Shown here: piece after piece, positions 32,156 through 44,220 of the stretch
How the letters are laid out: every line of letters begins with the position of its first letter
How positions within the stretch are numbered: the stretch's first letter is position 1
Assembly: GCA_963693285.1 (NCBI GenBank)
Contig: OY848917.1
Span: forward strand, 11,904,192-11,968,191
Length of the DNA: 64,000 nt
Reading direction: 5' to 3'
DNA from: Xestospongia muta
Lineage: Eukaryota > Porifera > Demospongiae > Haplosclerida > Petrosiidae
Program-made: the position numbers and the translations under genes
Notes under the pieces: generated by a model
What the model was told of the DNA's origin: nothing
The model's database searches: none
What the model saw: the letters and a program-made list of their open reading frames with translations, nothing else

Positions 32156-32440
32156 ATTGAATAGCTGGCCAATATGATGCTACTAAAGCAAAGTGGAGAG
32201 TTAGCTTCACTGGTGATATGATGAGCTCAGAAGAAAGTGATGAAAATGAAGATTACCAGTTCATTGTCTGCATTATTCCCTAGAAAGGAAGAAATCCAAC
32301 AAAATTACTCTATATTTTGAACAAAAAATTCCAAAAATTCTTCGATAAGAAGTAAACATAATACAATGTTAAAAGGAAGGAAGGTCTGCCTTCTGATAGA
32401 CTGATACCAGTTGGTTATCCTGATTATGCTTTTCATTAAT
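32156..32440 (+). pseudogene. unrecognised coding relic
   Basis: A frame reading YDATKAKWRVSFTGDMMSSE ESDENEDYQF continues after a TAG with KGRNPTKLLYILNKKFQKFF and SDRLIPVGYPDYAF. The acidic block followed by a basic block ending in a proline-containing motif resembles repetitive, transposon-associated hypothetical proteins of marine invertebrates. I cannot name a family. Confidence 0.4.
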
Positions 32441-33439
32441 GATTGCAATGGCAGTGACTATTCAATAATTTGTTTTGTGAGTCATTTATCAAATCATTTA
32501 AACAGTTATGTTACATGGTCTATCATGTCCTTGAAATGTTGGGCCATTCAAAGTACTCATTTATTGTTTAAGATGTTTATGTGACAATCAAGTTACATTT
32601 ATGATTCATGATTTGTATTACATTAATTTTTTGTAGATATGTATTTCATTTTTATTGATTATTTGATATTGTTGATTTGTTGTATTTGTAAATAGTTATA
32701 AAATTCAATAGAAACATTAAAGTTTCTTCTATGTAGTGGGAATATGAGTTTCCTATCAGAAGAAAGCCTTATGTTTGTACGGATGCCTATGTCTGATCTT
32801 GACATCTTCATTCTGAAACAAATTCAGAAGCCATTTTCATTGCTATGTACGCAAATGAAGACTATAAAAGTCAGCTTTGGCATAATTATAAATAAACCTG
32901 GAAGGGGAAGAATTGGTTTGGAAAGCTTTGTGTGGAGATAATTAAAGAAGATTAAAATAATGATTGGATATTAGTGGACTAGAATGTACAGATGATATAT
33001 GATTAAGTCAGTGATTATTTTAGTATTATTAGAGACAACTCTAAGATGATCCATCTTTGTGAGTGTATTTCTCAACATGTTGAACAATGTGTGCATTGAA
33101 AATAAATCTATACAGATATCATCTTTGATGACAATCATCTATTGTGTACACAGAGCATCCAACTGTTCTACTGAATAACAACATGGTAGAGGTATTGCTT
33201 GAACTTCCCTTATTAATATCATTTTAGGTGACTTTAATTGCCCCAGACATTATTTAATTGGTCTTCTCACACTACTACATCACCTTTATCAATGTAATCC
33301 AATATAAAAAGAAATCTGGAACACTGGACCATTAATCTTATTAATCAACTATGCTCCTCCCCTTTGTTAGAAGTCACATGGTCAGACCTTTATCAGTTGT
33401 GAATTCACACCAGTTGTGTTAACATTTGAATGTCCAGAA
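32441..33439. other. non-coding region upstream of the next gene
   Basis: No feature recognised. A 65-codon frame at 32,744-32,941 has no family resemblance. A possible splice acceptor (TGTCCAG) at 33,431-33,437 leaves room for upstream exons of the next gene. Confidence 0.4.
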
Positions 33440-34305
33440 ATGGTTGAACAAGAAAATCAATCTAAGGATCCATTATCTAATGAACTTGTTTCAAAAGTAG
33501 TGTCTTCAGAACCTGTCATTGAAGAAGTCACTGATGAACCTATAGATTTGACTACAATATTGTGTGATCATCATTTGAATGAATCTAGTGAATCTGTCAG
33601 TAGACTTTGTCCACATCCTTTTATGGTAGGTACATCTATATTCTGAGTATTTATTGTTATAATAACAATCCCCAGGAAACCAAAGCTGTACATTCAAAAA
33701 TCACTGAAGAGGAAATTACTAAAGCTATAAAAAGGGTAGAACAGGTACTAGTTGCTAGGCAAATTGTTGCTAAGCAACTGCAACTACTTAATGACATCTT
33801 TTTTACATAGTTGGGTTATTCTATTTCCTCCAAATATCAATGCCAGACTAAAACAGATGAGGTCACAAAACATGATATCATATATCCAGACTGTGAAAAG
33901 ATACCAGAAAAATTACATGTTGACATAGTACAAGAAATCTGGACTCTGTTTAGTCAAATATCATCTTTGATATCACAACTATCATATACTGCACATAAAG
34001 TAATGTAGAAATGTTGTTTAATATATAAGTCATTTCTCTTATATTAGGTAACAGCCTTAGATGACCAGAAACAAACTTATATTAACCATCGCATTAAACA
34101 GACAATTGCCTCATTAACTACACAATTACAAACTATACAAGGCTCTGCCCATAATTCTTCTGAAATTATATCTTCAACTGCAATAGCTGATCAAGCTTCT
34201 GTCGCCATGGCAACCCAGTCTCTTGATCTCTCAGTTTTATCCTTATTGGAACATTATTCTGACAAACTAGTAAATATAGTTAAAGATAAACAGTTAAGGT
34301 GTTAG
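33440..34305 (+). CDS. uncharacterised helical protein, four exons (about 233 aa)
   Basis: Exons 33,440-33,625, 33,676-33,744, 33,811-33,999 and 34,048-34,305. Introns of 50, 66 and 48 bp all have GT..AG ends, and every exon is a whole number of codons (62, 23, 63, 85 plus stop). The N-terminus is acidic (EEVTDEPIDLTTILCDHHLN). The middle and C-terminus are helical with heptad-like spacing (VDIVQEIWTLFSQISSLISQ, RIKQTIASLTTQLQTIQ). No signal peptide or membrane segment. Uniform phase and tiny introns argue for a live host gene. DEPIDLT resembles a SUMO-interacting motif, but that is weak. I do not recognise the family; the true start could lie upstream. Confidence 0.75.
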
Positions 34306-34483
34306 TTATGCTACATAACTTCATTAAAAAAAGTGATTCCATTTGAATTGTATACAATAATGAAATGATACTATTAACAATAATTAAATAATCTAGTATT
34401 GCTATGTAACAAAACACATACACACACACAAATTCAAAAATAATTTAAAGCAATTACCAATAACTATTTACACACAACACATT

Positions 34484-34947
34484 TTAATGATCTTGTGTGT
34501 AACTGCCTAAAAAGATATTCGGTGTTTTTGATGATCTATAAGATACTCTGGTGGTAGACATTGTTTGACAAATGTCCATAGGACAAGGATAACATACAGG
34601 TTGTAGAGTAGGAAGATCACAATTAGGTGGAGGAGGTTGGAGTGATTTTTCTGTACTAGTTTCAATATCAGCTGTTGCAGCAAGATCAGGAGATGATGAG
34701 TTTCTAGATGATCTGATACTTGTCTCCATTAGTAACCTTAGAGGACTACCAAGAGTTAAAATGTGATCAAAAGGATGACTCAGACATGTCTGTAATTCAG
34801 AGGTATCTAATGCTGCAGGTGTGTGAGCGGACGGAGGACGCAAATAAGGAGGAGGAGGAGGAGATATGGCTCTATTGTAATGAAGTGTTACTTCGTTAGT
34901 CAGATGGCACATGAAACAGTTGTAGTTAACTGCCAATCCTACTTTGC
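34484..34947 (-). CDS. proline/serine-rich protein, last exon, uncharacterised
   Basis: An open stretch of about 154 codons after a TGCAG acceptor (exon begins 34,947), so the 5' part is upstream and unidentified. It has a cysteine pair (NYNCFMCHL), proline runs (PPPPPYLRPP, QPPPPNC), and a serine-rich block (ETSIRSSRNSSSP). Ends HIFLGSYTQDH-like then stop. Convergent with the 233-aa gene, 178 bp between stops. Composition suggests a disordered tail; no domain recognised. Confidence 0.55.
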
Positions 34948-35960
34948 CTGCATGAAACTGCAGTTATCCAGCCTCATTTAGGACCTCATTGTGAGACTGA
35001 CAGTTTGTATTAATAATACTCGTTCTGAAATTACTAACATTGTTAACAGTTACAACTTAATGCAGCTGAGTTAGAACTTACATTGTAACTTTTAGCATTA
35101 AAAAGACATAATGTGTCATGTTTTGTATGTTTGTTGCAGTTTTTAATGAAACATTCGTTCCCTTTTACAAAAACCTTATTTTCATATCTTCCTGCTTGGG
35201 TCTATTAATTTAGTATCAATAAACCTAGCTATCCAATGAAGTATTGGATGCTTTTATTTAAAAAAAAACAAGACAAAGTACATGGCATTTAAATCAGTGC
35301 ATGTAAAGTTACTAACTTACTCTTTTATCGCCGAGCTAGAATAGTACTATTGATCAAGTGTGCATCTTACTTACTCAAGGACAAAAAGATGACTAAATTC
35401 ACATAAAATAATACATGTAGCTAACAATTCACCATGTTACTTATTTTTCAAGTTTATATATATATACTTATTTCTACATTAGATACTTCAATTTGATCTT
35501 CCTATGTCAAAATAAAGCAACAAAATACTCATGAAATTCTATAAACATATTTCATCTTTGCTAAAACAGACAGACAAATGACTTATATGTAGAAATTAAT
35601 CAGCTCATATCAAATGCAATTATTACAATATACAATTGATATTATCTAATAATATATTAAATAAGACTCACTTCATTTTCTAAGATATCATTATCTCCCA
35701 CTCCTCCTATATTTATACGCCATTCAGGGTTTATTTCTATGTACGTTCATAAGTGTTGTTTGCATTGTATTACATTTGATGGTCTTAAAAACAAAGTGAT
35801 CTATAAAATATAAATAAATGTAACTATGAATGTTTTATGAAGTAATTATGTTGTTATCTTCTTGAGATTTCAGAAGTAATTTCAGCTCTTCAGTAGACTG
35901 CAAAAATTAAATTGTAATTGGTGATAGTTTTTATAAATCATTCTTACATAGTATTTTGAA
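34948..35960. repeat. non-coding; R2 repeat copy at about 35,720-35,905
   Basis: The R2 segment (GTGATCTATAAAATATAAAT through TTCAGCTCTTCAGTAGACTG) matches 5,770-5,960 and 37,380-37,490. No gene was found; upstream exons of the minus-strand gene may lie here. Confidence 0.5.
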
Positions 35961-36125
35961 CCAGGCTTGGTGTCAAATACAATATCAAGTATTTAAATAC
36001 AAATACAAATACTTGGTAATGATAGAGACACAAATACAAATACATGTTTTTGACATGTATTTCGAATACAATTACAAATACTTTTGAAGTATTTTCAAAT
36101 ACTATTTAAATACTTTTTTTGATGA
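35961..36125. repeat. probable hAT 3' terminal region
   Basis: CAGGCTTGGTGTCAAATACA is followed by many ACAAATACAAATACTT-type repeats. Such CAGG...-plus-AAATAC-rich ends are common in hAT elements, and the relic coding region begins right beside it. The opposite end was not located. Confidence 0.5.
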
Positions 36126-37020
36126 GAACTTTACTTTTTAAAAATTTATTGATAAACGAAATATTGTAATTACATATCACAAACATTAAGGTTTCAGATG
36201 TTTTGTAAGATAATCTGCACTTGTCGAATAAAAGACTTTACTAGCAATGCTGAAAAGTCTCTCGAGTGGTGCAGAAGAAGCTGGGTTTCAAAGGTATCTA
36301 GGAGTAATTTTTTAAATAGCCTCAAATTTTTTCTCTTTCAACTTTAATAGTACTATACTCGGTGTTCTTACACCACTTAAGCTTGAAATGTGGGTCCAAT
36401 GCTGAAACTAAAAGAAAAGCATCTTGTTCCTCATATGATGAAAGTCTTCTGTTTACAGAATCTTTTATTGCTGACACAAACTTTGATGAGTAAGTTTGAG
36501 AAAGATTAGTTAAAGTATTTTTTAACACTCGTACACAAGGAAGTATCATGCTACTTGTTACTACCTTATCTCCTTGTATGCACTCTGTGGCTAATTCAAA
36601 AGGAGTAAGAATTTCAATGAGGTCTTCTAGTGTCTTACGATCATAAACAGTGAGGTGATGAAGAGTCTAATTTTTTTCGGGAACTCTTAAGGTTGACCAT
36701 ATCATATTCAGTTGAGAATTCCAATGAGTTACTGTAGCATTTTGAAGAGGTTTTTCAGATTCAAAAATTTCTGAGGCATGTATTGATATGTGTACATGTG
36801 ATACCATTGTGGAAACTATCCTCAGTACTTTATTTATTGTGCCAGCCTGCTTGAATCCATCTTTAATTATCAGCTGAATTGTGTTGGCGAAGCAATGAAC
36901 ATAGGCATTTATTTCAACAAGCTCATCATAGACATCCTCGTTTTCAATTGGCTGCAAGTCATCATCTTCATCACCATCACTATCATCATTATCTTCACAC
37001 ACTCCATTTCCTAACCTTTC
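36126..37020 (-). pseudogene. hAT-family transposase relic (C-terminal part)
   Basis: Read 37,020 to 36,126: an acidic stretch, then CFANTIQLIIKDGFKQAG, VTHWNSQLNMIWS, LEDLIEILTPFELATE, SALDPHFKLKWC and the hAT dimerisation block SSAPLERLFSIASKVF, then (frameshifted) DKCRLSYKTSETLMFVICN. There is a TAG after PEKN (near 36,668) and frameshifts near 36,330 and 36,230. The BED zinc finger and the first catalytic Asp region are missing or unrecognised. Confidence 0.85.
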
Positions 37021-37585
37021 AAATTCTGGGATGGAGAATGCCTATTTGGAAACTCCCCATGATACAGTGTCATTGGCAGTGTCATCCAGCCTCTTTAGGA
37101 CCTCATCACAACCAATGTATCACCAATATTGTGCTTGATTATACCATCAGATGGTGTTATATCTTCAATTGTTAAAGACGTTTGACAGGTGGGGTACCTA
37201 ATATTATAATGACTCATCACATTTTTCTGTGTCCATGTCATGTATTTCAAATATATATATTATACACACTTTTTGTGTTACTAGATTAATAATAGTTGTT
37301 TCAAAAATTGCTGACATTCTTATACCAGTGATTACTAACAGTTTGTCTTATTAGAACCAACCATTGCTGCCTTAACCTAAGTGATATCTAAAATATAAAT
37401 AAACATAACTATGAATTTTAAAAAAGTCATTACTTTGTTATCTTCTTGAGATTTCAGAAGAATTTCAGCTCTTCAGTAGACTGCAATTGAATTGTAATCA
37501 GTGATAGTTTAATATTAATTTAATAATTCTACTTTAAGTAAGTTTATTGGATTACCAATATGGTAACATCCTTCCATTCAATGGG
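37021..37585. repeat. R3 and R2 repeat copies
   Basis: 37,265-37,375 is the second R3 copy (also at about 1,925-2,045). 37,380-37,490 is an R2 copy. No gene. Confidence 0.6.
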
Positions 37586-37945
37586 GATCATCTTCTAATG
37601 ATGCTAGTTCCAATAGAACCTTGTTGCCTGAGAGTGTGATTGATTTAACTAATGATAGTCTATTAGATCTTGAAGAGACTATTGACTGAACAAAATCTGT
37701 AAGTTAAAGAGAACAATAAATCATCAACACTCATCATTATTCTCTATTTTTGTAGCGTTATCAACTTAGCATTTCTCCTTTAAGAAAGTTTAATATTTAT
37801 AATCTGTATTTTTAAATAATCCCCAACTATCTAAGGTCAACGACCCAGTTGACGGTTTACTAACTCACATGGTCCACCAGTATCCAGTCATTCTGAAAAT
37901 GTTGTAGTTGTTAATTGTTCTAATGATGGTAACAGTTTGCAGGCA
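37586..37945 (+). pseudogene. RNF4-like fragment, inverted (copy A)
   Basis: Carries plus-strand equivalents of exons 3, 4 and part of 5 of the RNF4-like gene at 46,346-47,748: SVIDLTNDSLLDLEETID followed by TGA, a TTTTTGTAG acceptor with the 28-base micro-exon, then GPPVSSHSENVVVVNC. At about 37,940 (TTTGCAGGCAAACATGACAA) it flips into minus-oriented flank, so this is a local inversion breakpoint. The RING exon is absent. Confidence 0.75.
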
Positions 37946-38184
37946 AACATGACAAGATAATGAAAGTCTTTCTTAATGATCCCCCTAGAATGGAATGACC
38001 ATTAACATTACTGTCATCCATACTAATTTCCCTTATAAATCACCTGACCCTACCACACAAATAATTAAGTAATGATGTATGTGAAGTATATTTAGTTCTG
38101 AGCTCTTTCCATAACATCAAATAGTTTTGAATATCGTTAGAATGACTTATTAATATTATTAGCTGAAGACTATCTTTATTATAA

Positions 38185-38835
38185 CTAACCTCTATGTGGA
38201 ATTGGTGACAAAGTTATTGGAAGAGTATTTGGATTAGAAAAGAATTGACATTGAAAGTAATCAAGAAATCATCACCTACAGTAACATTTCAGGGTAAGAC
38301 ACTGAATTACCTAACAATACAATAGTGTATACTCAAAACAAATAAAGTGAAAAATTAAAGCATACAACATTTGAAAATGGCTATGTAAGACATTAAAACA
38401 TCCTGTATTAGTCCTCAATAAGAATAACAAAGCATACATTAATTGATACATCTTGTAATTTGTACAATGATTGTTTTGGTTGTACTGAAAATACAAAAGC
38501 ATAAACACCTTCTATTTTTACGTTGTTGAATAATCATGTCTGGTTATTACTGGTTCCTCAATTATTACTACTCCACGTTCTCACTTGGTAGGTGGAGTCT
38601 GCTTTCTTTTGCAGCTGTGTGATGTGAATGGTCTTTGAGAATTGGCTGCTGATGACCCTAGTCTCTTTACTTTTGTTCTAGAACAATGAACTCTCTGAAA
38701 TAAAACACAAACAAAGAATTGATAGCAGCGACATTTGGAGATGAATTATGATTAAATACTCACATTGGCTATTTTTATGTTCAACATATGCTCTTTAGAA
38801 AAGCAGTACTAGTGAAGGTGTACTCTTGGAGTATC
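38185..38835 (-). pseudogene. RNF4-like 5' exons, copy A
   Basis: Minus strand shows the equivalent of exon 2 (NPNTLPITLSPIPHRG, only one 12-residue unit) and the leader/exon 1 region (SRTKVKRL, SSAANSQRPFTSHSC). The start ATG used in copy B reads GTG here. With its SIM exons flipped and no RING, copy A is not a working gene. Confidence 0.7.
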
Positions 38836-39087
38836 TTCTACTGTTCAATCTTTGCTTATTTTTTTTTACCTGATGCAATAATCCTAAATTCTTCTTCGGG
38901 TCAGTAATATTAATAGGAGAACCACAGAGACAACAGACGCAATCTACATGCAGACAGTACAAATAGTGCCTAGATGTGGGGATTATTTTAAAAAATTAAT
39001 ACAGGTTATAATAATTAAACTTACTTAAAGTAGAAATTTTACGTGAATGAGGCTACAATATATAGAGATAATGATGCGTTTTGACCT

Positions 39088-39400
39088 CGTCATCTGGGAG
39101 CTGGTGTAGTTGATCTAACTAATGATAGTGTATTAGATGTTGAATTGATTGTTGACTTAACAGAATCTGTAAGTTAAAGAGAAGAATGAATGATGTGGAT
39201 GGTCTTTGAGCAAAGCTTGAGGCATTGAACGAGTACGCCTTCGCTCCTTTTCTAAAGAGTATATACTGAACAAAGAAATAGCCGATGTGAGAATCTAAGT
39301 GTAATTCATTTCCAAATGTCTCTGCTATCAATTCCTTGTTTGTGTTCTATTTCAGTGATTTCGTAATTCTAGAACAAAAGTAAAGAGACTCGTATCATCA
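39088..39400 (+). pseudogene. third SIM-exon copy plus inverted leader piece
   Basis: GAGVVDLTNDSVLDVELIVD then LTES and a GTAAGT donor is another copy of the SUMO-interacting-motif exon, on the plus strand. 39,200-39,400 then repeats, in inverse orientation, the leader region found at about 38,620-38,830. Together they form a small fold-back within copy A. Confidence 0.65.
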
Positions 39401-39984
39401 GCAGCCATTTGCTGCAAGAATGAGCTGCTAACTTCAACAGACTAACCAGATAACCCTTGTTACAAGTAAATGTCGTTTATAGTGAAGAGATCAAAAATAG
39501 CTTCTTTTAGATAGAAGGTATTATCATATATAGCCACAGCAGCAGGACAGATAATGACAATAAACAACATATTGTTAGATTACATAACAATGATAATAAT
39601 TGTTGTTTAGTCAGTAGTCCAATTGTCTACTTTGTAGCCCATTTGTCTCAAAATATAAATATACAATGTATGTGTCCTTGCTTAGAGAGTTTGGTTGTTG
39701 TTTAGATTTTTTGTTAAAATTCTCACTTATGTGTTACAATTTTAAATTATTTTTGTAAGTGCTGATAAGTAGCTGTTTTAAGTTAAAAGAAATGCCATTG
39801 CAAAGTTGAGATGTGAGACCTCATTCTTTGAAGTATAATTCACTCCTAATATATGGAGTCTAGAAATTCCGTGATTACATTTATTACCGTAGTAACCAAT
39901 AACAAACTCCCTTGTTTCAAAAAAGTGTACTGTCCTTAGGTGCTGCCAGACTCCAGAGATGGTCTACTGTTATGTATATGATTA

Positions 39985-40365
39985 CAAGTGGAGTTTTAAC
40001 AATATTGATTATAGAACTTAATGATACTGGAAATTATCATTGTGTTGTGCCTAATGTGTACAGATCTGTGGGTGGCTCAATTTAGTTAAAAGTTGAAGGT
40101 AACTCTACACTTTAAATGGATAATTTATGAATTCTGTATTTAACAGTGCTTCCCTTTCTATTTATGCTCTATCAACTAAGACATTTGGTATTCTTGCTTA
40201 TAACATGAATCTCAACTGCACTACATACAGTATTTCTAGACCTACTGTGACCTGGAGAAAGAATAATGAACACATATCCTCATCTTCACCTGACATTCTA
40301 TTGTTAATACCTTCCAATTTAACCATAGAAATTCCATTTCACTTATTTTCTGCCAAATAAAGACA
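39985..40365 (+). pseudogene. immunoglobulin-like domain fragment, copy A
   Basis: The first half-exon ends in the Ig signature LNDTGNYHCVVPNVYRS (Asp-x-Gly-x-Tyr-x-Cys). The next exon (after a TTTAACAG acceptor) opens another Ig fold with NLNCTTYSISRPTVTWRKNN. Ig folds in animal surface proteins mediate binding. In copy A the frame around TGG/TAG of the first exon is broken (IQFS then TAG). No signal peptide, membrane segment or cytoplasmic part was found. Confidence 0.7.
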
Positions 40366-41030
40366 ATCTATAGACATTGTAGCAGTAAAAGTCACACAAT
40401 CTGCAAAAATTAAGGTTTAATAATGATTGTACTCAGATTTTAAGTTAGTTGTCCATAAACTGAATTAAAATTAAGATTGTTTGTTAAAAAATAATGTAAA
40501 CTATAGAAATTGTGAAGAAAAAGTATGCAATCTACAAAATTTTTATTAATTATTAATTATTTTGGTACAATGATTTCATGAATGTCACTATATCTTGTAA
40601 AAGATCAAATTCTCATTTGTTGCAACCATGAAGTTGAGAAGTACTTGTCCTCAATCCATTATATCAATCTAAGGCACATAATCACCAATTAATCTTGTTT
40701 TGATGACTTCCACTTTCTACAAAAATACCATTATACTACTTCAGTTGTATTTGACTGTCTTCCTCTCCACCTCCAACCTGTAAAATTTAAAACCACTAGC
40801 ATCTACAGTCAGAAATACAAAGTTTAAAGATTTGGATTATACTCTCAATAGTCTCAAGATAATTGACTTTATGAGCACATAATGTTAATGCTAATAGTCT
40901 TGAAATTTCAAGACTTGGTACAAGTTAGTGTCAATCATCTTAAAATTTCATTGTATTTTAAAGACTTGAATAAATACTAAAAACTTGAAATTTCAAGAAA
41001 ATAGTCTTTGAAGTTAAAGAGTACATAGTA

Positions 41031-43985
41031 TCAATAGGGGCCTACTTGTTCATACTATATATGTACATTATGATATTATGTCCTGACACAGAGTGTTGCT
41101 TTACCTTTAAGCAATGTAAAATGGAAAGACCAAACTCAAAAACATAAAACAGATTGATAGATCAATTTAGCTCTAACATACTATAATGTAGTTATTATTT
41201 AATCAAGCATACTATAGAGTCTCTAAGGAATAAAGTATCATATAGAGGCTCAAAAGATTAATTGTTATCCAACAAATTAGTTGTTTGTTTGTCTTTTTGT
41301 CTTATATGCACGTTCATGTTGATGATTTTGACTATTCACTAAATCCAAAATTGATTTAATGTACGTATTAAAATATATATGATGTCTACAATCAGTCTAA
41401 GAACCTGGCTATAAAAGGAAAAGATCATGTCCATCTTCAATGTTTCTTATATAATCAATCTTTCTTCATCACCATATCACTGTGTGGTACACATACATCT
41501 ATGATAACAAATTAGAAGTATCAAACTTGTATCATCATACTACACCTACATTGTCGTAACAATTAGTTTTACTGTTTGTGATACAAATAAAATAGTAGTC
41601 AGCAATGTGACATAGTGTACCAGTACAGTCTATGTACATGTACTACTTTGTATTGTGTTAATGTTGTCTGTGTTATTTAGTACAAGAACACTCCTTTACA
41701 TTTGCTGATGAATATGAAGTTGCTACACTTTTGATTAAATGGGGAGCCAATCTAGATACTGTTAATTTGGTGAATATCATATATTTACTATACTACATAC
41801 ATTACAAACTTAGTATCTCCAATTGAAAGATGTCTACAGTATGCACTTAAAAATAAAAATGTGGTTGCATCATATATTACTCAACAGTTGTATATTCTTT
41901 CTGTTGCTGTTTGTTCACTTTCTTGACTTGATGCCACTTCCTTTCATGAGTTTTCTCTTGCCCTTGCATCCTTGTAGTTTTTGCTAGATACTTGCCACAA
42001 GCAAGAGAAACAACAAACAGTCACAATAAGTTTTTCATTTGTCAAAACACATACCAGCAAATGTTTATGGAAACTGGAAAACAACCATAATAATCATAGG
42101 TTATTATACTTGTAATAACTTGAATGTTAACTCAACAACCACTATCTTTGTACCTAACAAGTAGACTGACTATGGTTGTACAGAAATAACTATTCATAAT
42201 GAAAAGAGAACACGATAAAGGAAAGTTATATTTTTAAGTTACCACATTTTCTTCCTTCTTAACGCAAATGTAATGGAGCTAAGTGGTCAGGAGGTTGTCT
42301 ATATCTGTTAGATCAGAGTGTTGTTTCAACATTACCAGAGGTGTTATCACTTGAAATTGGTATCCCAATACAATAATCAGTGGGTCATTCAGATGATGAA
42401 TTTGTGGGATAAGGAACTAATTCAATCAGAAAATCTAATTGAGAGTGTTTGTCATTAGTTGATGTAGTACTTATTGTCTTTTCATTAGTTTCTACTCTTT
42501 CCCTGGGTTGGTCAGCATGTCTGTGCCAGTCGTACCCTTCTTCTAATTTTACTATAAGAGAGACTGGTTCTGTTTTATTCAAATAAAACCAGGTAGCCAG
42601 GTAGGTTTTGAGGAGTAGTTTCTAGCATAGATGAGATCATATGGTAACTAATTCATATCTGGACATAAGCGACAAGATGATTTATTTATTTATATCAAAA
42701 CATCTCCCTAGTATGGTGGAAATATATCTCATGGGTCTCAGTTACTTGCTAATGTTTCACTATATCTCAAATACCTTCATTACTGAGCTCCTGAAGTGAA
42801 ACATAGCAGGTATTGCTGATAGAAATGCCACAATGTAATTTGTACATTATATACTAATAACCTAGGAGTGAATCAAGGATGTTCTCATATGTAATAAGAA
42901 GGTTGTATTCCATCATAAAAACTGCTAAACTGATGCTTTTATATGGTGAGCTGTCTGACCCGATAAACTAACTTTGTGCAATTACTTCTTGTATCACCAA
43001 AAATCATTGAAGACCACAAGGCCATAATGCTAAATAGAAATTAATAAGGACTGCTGTTTGGTCAATTACTAGATTTAACAGCAAGTTATTGCCTAAAAGC
43101 TAACTCAATACAGTAACAGAAGTTGTCATTTTGTCAATAAAGTATCCAAACTTTTTAAACACAAAAACAAAACATAAAATATGGAAACCCCATTGGTAAT
43201 TGGTGAATAAGCATAATACAAGTCTGAGTTTCCTAAAACCAGTGTTACTGTGACTGCTAAGGGGAATCCTGAGATGGTCATTATCATGAGTCATAACCCT
43301 TATGTCAGAGTTTGAATTCTGATGTTACAAGAAATTCTTCCAGTTTGTTGGTCACCAAGAAAGCTAAATGTCTTGTTCATCGATGAAGAAGCCATCAAAG
43401 CTTACAAAATAGCATCGTAAAAGACTCAAGTGGATGACTTCAGGTAGTCTTAAGGGACAGTCACAATAACGTGCTGTTCTGACATTGAGAGAAAGCATTG
43501 CATGATTTATTATATTTGTCAAAACTTTCTTCATGTTGTATCTGCTTTTATTATTTTATGAATTTCAGGTTATTTAATGATGTATAAATTGTTGAAACAC
43601 ATGTATTTCTTGTAATTCATTATTTTGTTACATGCATACCATTTTGAAGCAATAACAAGAGATTGTTCTCAACATTTTGGCAGTTTGCATTCTTTTATGA
43701 AATCCCAATTGCAGGCAGATAGTTACACATTGCAAGTTTCCATTAATTTTTTTCAGATTGTGAACAAGGATTCTTTTACTAAAAATGGTTGGGGATAACT
43801 TGATCCAAAGAATCTGGCAACTGGGATAACATTGCAAGGTTGTTTAGAAGTTGTTGTATTCAAGGAATATATTTAAACAAGGAGGTTGGGTATGAAAGGC
43901 CTTGCCCAGGGCAAATTAATTAACTATTTCTGCCTCACGTGTGTGAATAACTTCACTACATCACGTGTAAAAGGACGGCATGTGA
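41031..43985. other. non-coding region with a possible ankyrin-repeat relic at 41,680-41,772
   Basis: 41,680-41,772 (+), between an ATTTAG acceptor and a GTGAAT donor, reads NTPLH, then after a one-base shift ADEYEVATLLIKWGANLDTV, the pattern of one ankyrin repeat. A 65-codon minus frame at 42,385-42,582 is charged but unrecognised. The rest shows nothing I can support. Confidence 0.4.
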
Positions 43986-44220
43986 ATGTATGTCACATTT
44001 GAAATCTGTAAATGGCTACTTCTGGTGAGCCTAGTCCTCCCATAAAAAGGCAAGTGGGACATGGAGATTGCTATCAAATAGAGCTGAATGTTTCCACTGA
44101 GGATACCAAAAAGATTTTTTTCGACAACTAGAACGAATAAAGTCAGCAATGCTATTGAAAAAGCCACAATTACTCAATAATCATGAGCTCTTGGGTGTAT
44201 TGTACATTGGACATGATTGA
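43986..44220 (+). pseudogene. short unrecognised coding relic
   Basis: Starts at an ATG near 44,012 (MATSGEPSPPIKRQVGHGD CYQIELNVSTED), hits a stop after FFDN, and continues in a shifted frame (FRQLERIKSAMLLKKPQLLN). A one-base shift in a run of T residues explains the break. Family unknown. Confidence 0.4.

Larger units (their letters stand above)
37960..41030. repeat. segmental duplication, copy A
   Basis: Direct-oriented relative of about 47,110-49,920, with high similarity over most of its length (compare 38,310-38,700 with 47,510-47,860, 39,500-40,580 with 48,090-49,230, and 40,800-41,000 with 49,680-49,890). It contains RNF4-like 5' pieces, an Ig-domain fragment and local inversions that copy B lacks. 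Confidence 0.88.
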
